Shown: piece after piece, positions 1-6,748 of the stretch
How the letters are laid out: every line of letters begins with the position of its first letter
Position numbering within the stretch: the first letter of the stretch is position 1
The notes under the pieces: model-generated
What the model was told of the DNA's origin: nothing
Database searches by the model: none
Seen by the model: only the letters and a program-made list of their open reading frames with translations
Made by a program: the position numbers and the translations under genes
Source of the DNA: Saprospiraceae bacterium
GTDB taxonomy: Bacteria > Bacteroidota > Bacteroidia > Bacteroidales > JAIPBB01
Length of the DNA: 11,990 nt
Assembly: GCA_021739805.1 (NCBI GenBank)
Contig: JAIPBB010000155.1
Coordinates: 1-11,990 of the forward strand
Reading direction: 5' to 3'

Positions 1-424
1 CATTGTTGTCTAAATCATCTACTATTATTTTTGGAACAGGGACACTATCCCATGTTTTCCCATATTTTTGAAGTAAAAATTTGTCGAGAGAAACTCCTTT
101 TAATTCCTGCTTTGTACTTCCACTCCGGTAATGATATTGACCTTTGTAATTTACAGGATTTGGATAAGGTTCGACAATAATTTCAATAAATTTCTTTTCG
201 TTTTCTTCCAATAAGTTGATGTCGCAAACTACTCCTAAAACAGATGCAATTTTATTTGGCAAATCATCCATCAGACGTTTTGCATTTTCAATGCCAACGA
301 CTTCACCTTTGTCGTTTTTGCCAATATAAATTTTACCTCCCTGTGCATTTGCAAAACCACAAATCCATTTCAGGTATTCATCACGCCAGTTTTCTTTCCA
401 TTCTATATTTTGTTTTTCCTGCAT
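1..424 (-). CDS. AlbA_2 / Schlafen-type (divergent AAA_4) domain protein, C-terminus beyond window
   Basis: Reading the minus strand from ATG at 424-422 gives an open frame of 141 codons that runs off the left edge. It begins MQEKQNIEWKENWRDEYLKW and continues with ICGFANAQGGKIYIGKNDKG, then EVVGIENAKRLMDD. This is the typical N-terminal layout of the AlbA_2 (Schlafen, AAA_4) domain: an E-x-K-E motif, an alpha helix ending in FANAxGGxIYIG, and a G-E-V-V-G-I turn. Further on, an IIVEPYPNPVNYKGQYHYRS segment matches the usual nP-hyRsGs strand. The family is called a putative transcriptional regulator or RecG-like ATP-binding protein and is often found in stress or defence islands; the precise role is generally unknown. 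An in-frame stop lies nine codons upstream of this ATG, so no earlier ATG is available. The C-terminal part, often a winged helix, is not in the window. Family assignment is confident, function is not. Confidence 0.85.
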   Translation of the reverse strand, partial: MQEKQNIEWKENWRDEYLKWICGFANAQGGKIYIGKNDKGEVVGIENAKRLMDDLPNKIASVLGVVCDINLLEENEKKFIEIIVEPYPNPVNYKGQYHYRSGSTKQELKGVSLDKFLLQKYGKTWDSVPVPKIIVDDLDNN

Positions 425-581
425 AAGTTTAAAAATCTTAATCTCATTTTACTTCATGCACATCAAAATAGAATTTAGCAACTAAAGTCATGCAGTTCAA
501 ATATCTTAATCTAAATTATTATTTTTAAATTGGTTAATAAACTATTAAACAATTTAATAATTTAACAATGTAGCAATGTAA
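425..581. repeat. Intergenic AT-rich spacer with an octamer-phased repeat
   Basis: The spacer between the acyl-CoA dehydrogenase stop and the AlbA_2 gene holds no gene. At 550-581 four 8-mers lie end to end: CAATTTAA, TAATTTAA, CAATGTAG, CAATGTAA. The array touches the stop codon of the dehydrogenase gene at 582. I see no GC-rich hairpin, so a classical terminator is not evident, and no TAnnTTTG box on the minus strand for the AlbA_2 gene. Confidence 0.55.
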
Positions 582-1724
582 TTACTTCAAAATATTCTTA
601 GAAATTACTATTCTTTGAACCTGATTAGTTCCTTCATAAATTTGAGAAAGTTTAGCATCTCTCATCATTTTTTCAACCATAAAGTCTTTAGAATAACCAT
701 CTCCGCCCATAACCTGGACAGCATTCATAGTAACTCTCATTGCAATATCAGTTGCATAAAGTTTCGACATAGCTGAAAGTTTTCCAAGAGTTTTTTGATT
801 GGTATCATAAGCCCAGGCAGCATTCCATGTAATTAAACGAGCTGTTTCAACATCAACTGCCATATCGGCAAGCATAAAAGCAATGGCTTGATTTGCAGCA
901 ATTGGTTTCCCGAATTGTTTACGTTCTTTAGCCCAATCCCTGGCAATTTCGTAAGCCGCTCTTGCATTTCCTACAGCTGCAGAAGCAACACCGGTTCTTG
1001 TTCTATCGAAAGTCTTCATTGCAAAGATAAATCCATAGCCTTCGTCGCCTATCCTATTTTCAACAGGAATTTCAACATCATGAAAAAGAATTTCGTTTTG
1101 AACAGAAGCTCTTTGTCCCATTTTTTGAAGTCGTGGTTTGATTTCAATACCTGGAAGATCAGCAGGAACAACAAATGCAGTCAAACTTCTTGCTCCTTTT
1201 TCCGGGTCAGTTAATGCAAATACTGTATGGAAAGAAGCAACTTCAGCATTAGTAATAAACCTTTTATGGCCGTTTAAAATATATTTATCTCCTTTTAGGA
1301 TTGCTGTTGACTTTATTCCTGCAACATCCGAACCGGCATTAGGCTCAGTTAAAGCATAAGCTGCAACACCTTTTTCTTCTGCTAGCTGTCCAAAAAACTT
1401 TTTCTTTTGTTCTGGAGTTGCTCCTAAATATAGTGGAGTTAATGCTAGAGTATTTGCATCAATACAGATTCCAATACCAACACATCCTGCACCTAATTCT
1501 TCAGAAGCAAGAGCACTTTCAAAAATATTAAAATCTTGTCCTCCAAATTCTTTTGGCAATGGGGCATTCATAAGACCTTCGGCATAAGCAGCTTTTACAA
1601 TTTCCCAAGGAAACTCAGCTAAATCATCATACTTAATGCGGTTTGGAACTATCCATCTGTTTGTAAAATCTTTATACTTTTCAATAATTTCAAGGTGTTT
1701 TGGTTCTAATGTAAAATCTATCAT
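582..1724 (-). CDS. Acyl-CoA dehydrogenase, short/medium-chain type
   Basis: A complete 380-residue flavoprotein, the normal length for the family, that oxidises a fatty acyl-CoA to the trans-2-enoyl-CoA in the cytoplasm and passes electrons to electron-transfer flavoprotein. The N-terminal helical domain is followed by the first family signature ALTEPNAGSD at residues 124-133, which contacts FAD and substrate. NGHKRFITN (151-159) belongs to the middle beta domain. RKQFGKPIAANQAIAFMLAD (268-287) and QVMGGDGYSKDF (337-348) are in the C-terminal helical domain. The catalytic base is Glu364 in IYEGTNQVQR, the position used by MCAD, SCAD and butyryl-CoA dehydrogenases and not by isovaleryl-CoA dehydrogenase. 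The FDRTRTGVASAAVG stretch is MCAD-like. Start chosen at ATG 1724 because AAAGGAGG sits four bases upstream. Exact chain-length preference cannot be read from sequence. No partner genes (etfAB, thiolase, enoyl-CoA hydratase) lie next to it; the neighbour on the other side is divergent. Confidence 0.95.
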   Translation of the reverse strand: MIDFTLEPKHLEIIEKYKDFTNRWIVPNRIKYDDLAEFPWEIVKAAYAEGLMNAPLPKEFGGQDFNIFESALASEELGAGCVGIGICIDANTLALTPLYLGATPEQKKKFFGQLAEEKGVAAYALTEPNAGSDVAGIKSTAILKGDKYILNGHKRFITNAEVASFHTVFALTDPEKGARSLTAFVVPADLPGIEIKPRLQKMGQRASVQNEILFHDVEIPVENRIGDEGYGFIFAMKTFDRTRTGVASAAVGNARAAYEIARDWAKERKQFGKPIAANQAIAFMLADMAVDVETARLITWNAAWAYDTNQKTLGKLSAMSKLYATDIAMRVTMNAVQVMGGDGYSKDFMVEKMMRDAKLSQIYEGTNQVQRIVISKNILK

Positions 1725-1728
1725 GTGT

Positions 1729-1736
1729 CCTCCTTT
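1729..1736 (-). promoter_or_regulatory. Strong Shine-Dalgarno of the acyl-CoA dehydrogenase gene
   Basis: On the minus strand AAAGGAGG is followed by ACAC and then the ATG at 1724-1722. This is an almost perfect anti-16S match, and it fixes the start. The other genes in the window have A/T-rich leaders without such a site, as is common in Bacteroidota, so this one stands out. Confidence 0.8.
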
Positions 1737-1779
1737 GATAAAATATTTTAATATTATATTAATTCCTATATAAAGCGAA

Positions 1780-1787
1780 CAAAAATA
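1780..1787 (-). promoter_or_regulatory. Candidate Bacteroidota -7 promoter box for the acyl-CoA dehydrogenase gene
   Basis: TATTTTTG on the minus strand fits the TAnnTTTG -7 box recognised by the Bacteroidota primary sigma factor. It would place transcription start about 50 bases before the ATG. I do not see a clear TTTG -33 element at the expected distance, so the call rests on the -7 box and its position. Confidence 0.45.
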
Positions 1788-1902
1788 GTAAATTAAATCT
1801 AATGTGAAAATTTTATTTTTAATTCATAAACACACATACTAAATGTTAATTATTCATGAATATCTTACACTTAAACCTATAGGATAAGTAAAGAAATTTA
1901 CC

Positions 1903-1910
1903 TACTTTTG
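1903..1910 (+). promoter_or_regulatory. Candidate Bacteroidota -7 promoter box for the C10 protease gene
   Basis: TACTTTTG fits TAnnTTTG. Transcription would begin around 1915-1920, giving a leader of about 35 bases before the ATG at 1952. This argues against the earlier in-frame TTG at 1919, which would sit at the transcript's very end. The -33 element is weak or absent. Confidence 0.5.
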
Positions 1911-1951
1911 GCATAATTTTGCAAGCTATTTATTCACAAATTACTTTTATT

Positions 1952-4900
1952 ATGTTTAGGAAATCTATTCTTTTTTTAGCTTTAATAAGTCTTACATTTT
2001 CAGTTATCGGAAATCCTGTTGATTCGAATTTTGTAAAAACTATTGCCAAAAATCTTTATTGGGAAAGAAGCAATAATAATGTTGATTATAACGCAATTTC
2101 TACAACAATTGCTTCAATAAAGGAAATTAACAATATAGTTATTTACTATGTAGTAGAAATAAATCCTTCCGGATATGTAATAGTTTCAGGCGATGATAAT
2201 GCTTACCCAATATTAGCTTACTCACTAAACAACAATTATGTTAGTGATAACCAACCCGAGCAATATATTTCCTGGATGCAAAACTATGAAATGCAGATTC
2301 AGTATATAATTAACAATAATCTTCAGGCAGACCAAAATATTATAGATAGCTGGAATTATTACTCAATTCATCAAATTAATAGCTCTCCTTTAATGGCTGT
2401 AACTCCTTTATTAAATACAACCTGGGACCAGGATGATTATTATAATACTAATTGTCCATCCGCATCAACAGGTCCAGGCGGACATGTTTACGCAGGCTGT
2501 GTTGCAACTGCAATGGCTCAGGTGATGAAGTTCTGGAGCTATCCCACACAAGGTACTGGCACTCATTCTTATTCACATACTGTAGCTAATGGTTATTCGA
2601 ATAATTATGGAACTTTATCTGCAAATTTTGGAACAACAACTTATGGATGGTCAAATATGCCAAATTCATTAACATCTTCAAGCACTTCAACTCAAAAAGC
2701 TGCTATTGCTCAACTAATTTATCATTGCGGTGTAAGTGTTGAGATGGACTATGATGTAAGCGGAAGTGCTGCATCAACTGCCGATTGCGAATATTCCCTT
2801 AAAACTTATTTTAATTATAATTCCAGTGCTGATTATAAATCAAAATCATCTTATACTACAACTTCATGGGATGCTCTTATAAAAAGCGATTTGGATAATG
2901 GATATCCAATTATTTATCGTGGTGATGGCACAGCCGGAGGTCATTCATTTGTTCTTGATGGCTATCAGGGAACATCTAACAACCATTATCATTTCAATTG
3001 GGGATGGAGTGGCTATAATAATGGCTACTTTTATTTAACAAGCTTAAATCCGGGGACTTATAATTTTACAAGCAATCAAGGAGCAGTTTTTCAAATTCAT
3101 CCTGCTTCTTCAAGTGGGTTAAATTGTTCAGGGGCTTATTCGTTAACATCCGGCACTGCATATAATGGAACAACAATAGGAGGAAATAGTAATGTATCGA
3201 CTTATTCCGGAGCTCCTTCTTCATGGACTGAAACCGGACCTGAAAAAGTTCACACTATAAGTATAAGTGGAACTACTAGTTTATCAGCAAGTTTAACAAA
3301 TCTTGGAACAAATGATCTCGATGTTTTTATTTTAAGTAGTTGTAATAATAATGCTTGTGTAGCCTTTGGTGATAATACAGCATCTTTGACTAATGCTACA
3401 AGCGGAACTTACTATATAGTTGTTGATGGGTATGGTGGTGCATCAGGTAGTTATACTCTAACGGTTAGTGTTGGTGGATCTCCCAATTTAAGCTATTATA
3501 CAAACACAGGCTCAGTTAATACTTTTAGCTACGATACAACAACTCATGTATTAGGTGTTACTAATAGTGTTGCAAATTATGGTACCGGACCAGCTGGTGG
3601 TTTCAGAATTGGTTGGTATTTATCAACTGATACGACAATAACAACATCTGATGTATTTGTTGATTCAACATCAATGGCTTCTCTGGCAAACGGATATTTT
3701 TCTAATCAAAGCATCAGTAAAGATTTAGATAGCGTAAGTGGTCTGTCTTCAGGAATATATTATGTGGGTGTGATATTTGATTTTTTGAGTGATGTTAGTG
3801 AAACAAACGAAAATGACAACTCAATTTATTTCACAAATACAATCAATTATTCTGCTTCTTTAGGTGCTTTAAATTGTTCCGGTGCTCCTACCCTAACATC
3901 AGGAACACCCTATAATGGAACAACAATAGGTGGAAATAGCAATGTAACCACATACACAGGAGTACCATGGAATGAATCAGGTCCAGAGAAAGTTCATAAA
4001 ATTATTACCGGAGCAACTGGAAATATTACCGCAACACTGACAAATCTTGGAAGCAATGACCTGGATGTAGTAATTTTGTCTGCATGTAGTGAAGATAGCG
4101 TTGTAACAGCCGGAGATCTTACTTGTACATCAACTTCTGTAGCAGCCGGAATCTATTATATTGTTGTTGATGGTTATAATGGAGCTTCAGGCAGTTACAC
4201 TCTTACTGTAACATTTACCGGTGCTCCTACTTGTACTTATACTTTGTCGCCCACCAGTCAATCAATTGGTTTCAATGGAGGTAGTGGGACTTTTAATGTT
4301 ATTACTCAAACCGGCTGTACCTGGACTGCAACAGAAAGTTGTAATTGGGTTACAATTGATCCTGCCTGGACTGTTCAGGTCAATCATAGTATAGTTGGAG
4401 ATATTGGAGGTAGTGCAGGTGTCGAAACAGATGGAACATATTATTATGTTGCTCAATGGTCAGGTGACACAATTGCTAAATACAATATGAGTGGAACCTT
4501 ATTAAGTAAATTTACAATCACAGGTGTAACAGGTTTAAGAGACTTAGCTTATGATGGAACGTATTTTTATGGTGGAAAAAACACCAATTTAATTTATAAA
4601 ATGAATTTTAATTCAAGTCCACCATCTTTGGTTAGCACTATTACATGCCCTTCAACTTTCACTATAAGAAACATATGCTATCAGCCTGACAGTAATGCCT
4701 TTTGGGTAGGTGGATGGGCAACAGACCTCTCATTAGTAAATATGAGTGGAACTGTTTTAAGAACAATACCATCAACTGCACATGGATTAACTTCAACTTA
4801 TGGTACTGCTTATGACACTGTAAGTGCCGGTGGTCCTTATATCTGGGCAATTAATGCAAATTCCACTACCAATACAACATTAACTCAAATTAATGCATAT

Positions 4901-6730
4901 TCAGGATTACCAACTGGATTGACTCATGATTGCACAATGGATGTTTGCTCTATAGGTGAGCTGGGTGGTGGTTTATGGATTCAACCTAATATTGTTTCTA
5001 ATACAGTTACTTTAGGAGGAATTATTCAAGGTGTAAAAATCTTTGGCTATGATTTGGCAACTGCTACTAATTATGGAAACGGAAGTGGTATTGTAAACTT
5101 TAACGTTGATACTAACTTAACAACAAGCCAAAGAACTTGCAATATTACTGCAGGTGGACAGACTTTCGCAATCACACAAAGCGGAGCAACTGGATGTACC
5201 TATTCATTATCATCAAACAGTCAAAGTTTTACTTCTTCATCAGGTACTGGAACTTTTAATGTTATTACCCAAACAGCATGTACATGGACGGCAACAGAAA
5301 GTTGTAGTTGGGTAACTATCACTTCGGGAAGCAGTGGTACAGGAAACGGTACGGTGAATTATTCAATTACTGCAAATACAGGAACTACTCAAAGAACTTG
5401 TACCATTAGTGTTCAAGGACAAAATTATATTATTACTCAAGCTCCTCCATGCTCATATATTCTTTCTCCTTCATCATTAAGTTTCACAGCTGCCGGTGGA
5501 ACAGGCACTTTCAGTGTTCAAACTCAAACGGGATGTACATGGACAGCAACCGAAAGTTGTAGTTTTGTAACTATCACATCAGGCTCAAGTGGAACAGGTA
5601 ACGGCTCAGTAAGTTATACTGTTAGTGCTAATAGCTCCACAAGTCCAAGAAGTTGTATAATAACAGTTCAGGGACAATCTTACACTATAACTCAAAGTGG
5701 CAATTGTACTTTTACATTATCAAGTACTGGTCAAAATTTCACTCATACAGGAGGAACTGGCAGTTTCACCATCACAACAAGTACTGGATGTAGCTGGACA
5801 GCAACCGAAAGTTGTAGTTGGTTAACTATTACTTCGCCGGCAAGTGGTTCAGGAAACGGAAGTATTACATTTTCTGTAACTCCAAATACAACAACTGCCC
5901 AAAGAAATTGTGTAATTACAGTTGAAAGCGAAACATATACAGTTGTACAAACCGGAGCACCTTGTACTTATACTTTATCTCCAACAAGTCAAAACTTTAC
6001 TTTTGCTGGAGGAAATAGCTTTTTCAATGTTCAAACACTAACAGGATGTACATGGACAGCTACAGAAAGTTGCAGTTGGGTTTCAATTACTTCCGGCAGT
6101 AGTGGAAGTGGCAATGGTGTTGTAAATTTCTCAATCGACCCAAATACAAGCAGCAGTCAACGTAGCTGTTCGATAGATGTTCAAGGACAAAGTTTTTCAA
6201 TTACACAAGATGCCGGAGGATTAGCCCCAATAGCTGATTTCGTTGCATCTCAAACATCTGGAATTGCTCCTATTACTGTTGATTTTATTGATAATTCGAC
6301 AAATACTCCAACTAGCTGGGATTGGACTTTTTACGGCGGAACTCCTGCAAGTTCGACTATTCAAAATCCTATAAATATTATTTATAGTACTCCCGGTTCT
6401 TTTGCTGTGAAATTAACCGCTACAAATGCATTTGGAAGTGATAGCGAAACAAAAGGTTCATATATCAATGTAAGCCCATCTGGAGTTGTTGAAATAAGCA
6501 ACACTCAGAATATATTCGTTTATCCAAATCCAACGCATGATATGCTTTATATTGACAGTAAAACCAAAATTGGTATAGTTGAAATTACTAATATGCTTGG
6601 TGAGATTGTTTATAAAGGAATTTACAGTAACAAAATCGATATTTCTAATTTATCGAATGGAATTTACACTATGAGCATCTTTGATGAAAGCAGTAAGTTA
6701 GTGAAGAGAGAGAAAGTTGTGAAGTATTAG
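1952..6730 (+). CDS. Secreted C10 (streptopain-like) cysteine protease with PPC, CARDB, BACON, PKD and T9SS sorting domains
   Basis: From ATG 1952 the protein has 1592 residues. An in-frame TTG at 1919 would add 11 residues before the signal peptide and is disfavoured: MFRKSILFLALISLTFSVIG is a good Sec signal on its own. Residues about 25-140 resemble the C10 propeptide. The protease domain (about 150-383) has catalytic Cys183 in YAGCVATAMAQVMKFWSYP and His331 in GGHSFVLDGY, then HFNWGWSG around 347-354, as in SpeB. Next come PPC (390-508), CARDB (510-635), a second PPC (637-757), five BACON repeats (761-1420, the first split by a propeller-like insert at 804-1041), PKD (about 1425-1508, with WDWTFYGG) and a type A T9SS tail (about 1511-1592, with VYPNPTHDMLYID and NGIYTMSI). 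It should be exported by Sec and T9SS and be cell-surface attached or released, degrading proteins outside the cell. The catalytic pair is intact, so activity is expected. Domain borders are estimates by eye; substrate is unknown. Confidence 0.93.
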   Translation: MFRKSILFLALISLTFSVIGNPVDSNFVKTIAKNLYWERSNNNVDYNAISTTIASIKEINNIVIYYVVEINPSGYVIVSGDDNAYPILAYSLNNNYVSDNQPEQYISWMQNYEMQIQYIINNNLQADQNIIDSWNYYSIHQINSSPLMAVTPLLNTTWDQDDYYNTNCPSASTGPGGHVYAGCVATAMAQVMKFWSYPTQGTGTHSYSHTVANGYSNNYGTLSANFGTTTYGWSNMPNSLTSSSTSTQKAAIAQLIYHCGVSVEMDYDVSGSAASTADCEYSLKTYFNYNSSADYKSKSSYTTTSWDALIKSDLDNGYPIIYRGDGTAGGHSFVLDGYQGTSNNHYHFNWGWSGYNNGYFYLTSLNPGTYNFTSNQGAVFQIHPASSSGLNCSGAYSLTSGTAYNGTTIGGNSNVSTYSGAPSSWTETGPEKVHTISISGTTSLSASLTNLGTNDLDVFILSSCNNNACVAFGDNTASLTNATSGTYYIVVDGYGGASGSYTLTVSVGGSPNLSYYTNTGSVNTFSYDTTTHVLGVTNSVANYGTGPAGGFRIGWYLSTDTTITTSDVFVDSTSMASLANGYFSNQSISKDLDSVSGLSSGIYYVGVIFDFLSDVSETNENDNSIYFTNTINYSASLGALNCSGAPTLTSGTPYNGTTIGGNSNVTTYTGVPWNESGPEKVHKIITGATGNITATLTNLGSNDLDVVILSACSEDSVVTAGDLTCTSTSVAAGIYYIVVDGYNGASGSYTLTVTFTGAPTCTYTLSPTSQSIGFNGGSGTFNVITQTGCTWTATESCNWVTIDPAWTVQVNHSIVGDIGGSAGVETDGTYYYVAQWSGDTIAKYNMSGTLLSKFTITGVTGLRDLAYDGTYFYGGKNTNLIYKMNFNSSPPSLVSTITCPSTFTIRNICYQPDSNAFWVGGWATDLSLVNMSGTVLRTIPSTAHGLTSTYGTAYDTVSAGGPYIWAINANSTTNTTLTQINAYSGLPTGLTHDCTMDVCSIGELGGGLWIQPNIVSNTVTLGGIIQGVKIFGYDLATATNYGNGSGIVNFNVDTNLTTSQRTCNITAGGQTFAITQSGATGCTYSLSSNSQSFTSSSGTGTFNVITQTACTWTATESCSWVTITSGSSGTGNGTVNYSITANTGTTQRTCTISVQGQNYIITQAPPCSYILSPSSLSFTAAGGTGTFSVQTQTGCTWTATESCSFVTITSGSSGTGNGSVSYTVSANSSTSPRSCIITVQGQSYTITQSGNCTFTLSSTGQNFTHTGGTGSFTITTSTGCSWTATESCSWLTITSPASGSGNGSITFSVTPNTTTAQRNCVITVESETYTVVQTGAPCTYTLSPTSQNFTFAGGNSFFNVQTLTGCTWTATESCSWVSITSGSSGSGNGVVNFSIDPNTSSSQRSCSIDVQGQSFSITQDAGGLAPIADFVASQTSGIAPITVDFIDNSTNTPTSWDWTFYGGTPASSTIQNPINIIYSTPGSFAVKLTATNAFGSDSETKGSYINVSPSGVVEISNTQNIFVYPNPTHDMLYIDSKTKIGIVEITNMLGEIVYKGIYSNKIDISNLSNGIYTMSIFDESSKLVKREKVVKY
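3119..4220 (+). repeat. Duplicated PPC domains flanking a CARDB domain (coding)
   Basis: Two copies of the bacterial pre-peptidase C-terminal (PPC) domain lie at 3119-3474 and about 3863-4220. Both start LNCSGA and share TSGTxYNGTTIGGNSNV, GPEKVH, LTNLGxNDLDVxILSxC and GxYYIVVDGYxGASGSYTLTV. The DNA is also close: TATAATGGAACAACAATAGG occurs in both copies, which suggests a fairly recent internal duplication. The CARDB-like beta-sandwich between them (3481-3855) carries the typical ETNENDNS motif. PPC domains are usually found after secreted proteases and may act in secretion or substrate binding. Confidence 0.75.
4232..6210 (+). repeat. Five BACON-type repeats (coding), the first interrupted
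   Basis: Five copies of an approximately 85-residue unit with C-T-Y-T-L-S at the start, GCTWTATESCSWVTI in the middle, GSGxGxGxVxFSxxxN, then QRxC and a closing ITQ. Uninterrupted copies start at 5195, 5450, 5705 and 5963, so the spacing is 255, 255 and 258 bases. The first copy is in two halves, 4232-4360 and 5075 to about 5190. Every copy keeps four cysteines at equal places (start, GC-W, ESC, QR-C), which could give two disulfides per domain. BACON domains are often carbohydrate- or mucin-binding modules in Bacteroidota; ligand here is unknown. Confidence 0.8.
4361..5074 (+). other. Propeller-like domain inserted in the first BACON repeat (coding)
   Basis: About 238 residues separate the two halves of BACON copy 1. 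They contain repeated units of propeller type: GVETDGTYYYVAQWSGDTI, LAYDGTYFYGGKNTNLIY, then NAFWVGGWATDLSLVNMSG, GPYIWAINANS and a last GGGLWIQP unit ending in KIFGYDL. NMSGT occurs at two blade ends. I count about five units, so a five-bladed propeller with the first strand (WTVQVNHSI) closing the ring is plausible; this is inference. The insert replaces the SGSSG loop seen in the other four repeats. Confidence 0.6.
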
Positions 6731-6748
6731 ATTGATTCGAAATGTAAT

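Noticed and set aside
244..426. Small plus-strand ORF opposite the AlbA_2 gene
   Set aside because: Antisense shadow of a minus-strand gene with clear domain motifs; no recognisable protein.
1919..1951. TTG start extending the protease by 11 residues
   Set aside because: It would fall at the predicted transcript start and precede a complete signal peptide; ATG 1952 is better.
4262..4850. Minus-strand ORFs inside the protease gene
   Set aside because: Shadows of the long plus-strand frame; their compositions come from reversed codons of repeat domains.
5195..6210. Possible CRISPR or satellite DNA because of the 255-bp periodicity
   Set aside because: The period is a multiple of three, the frame is open throughout and the unit is a BACON protein domain; CRISPR units are far shorter.
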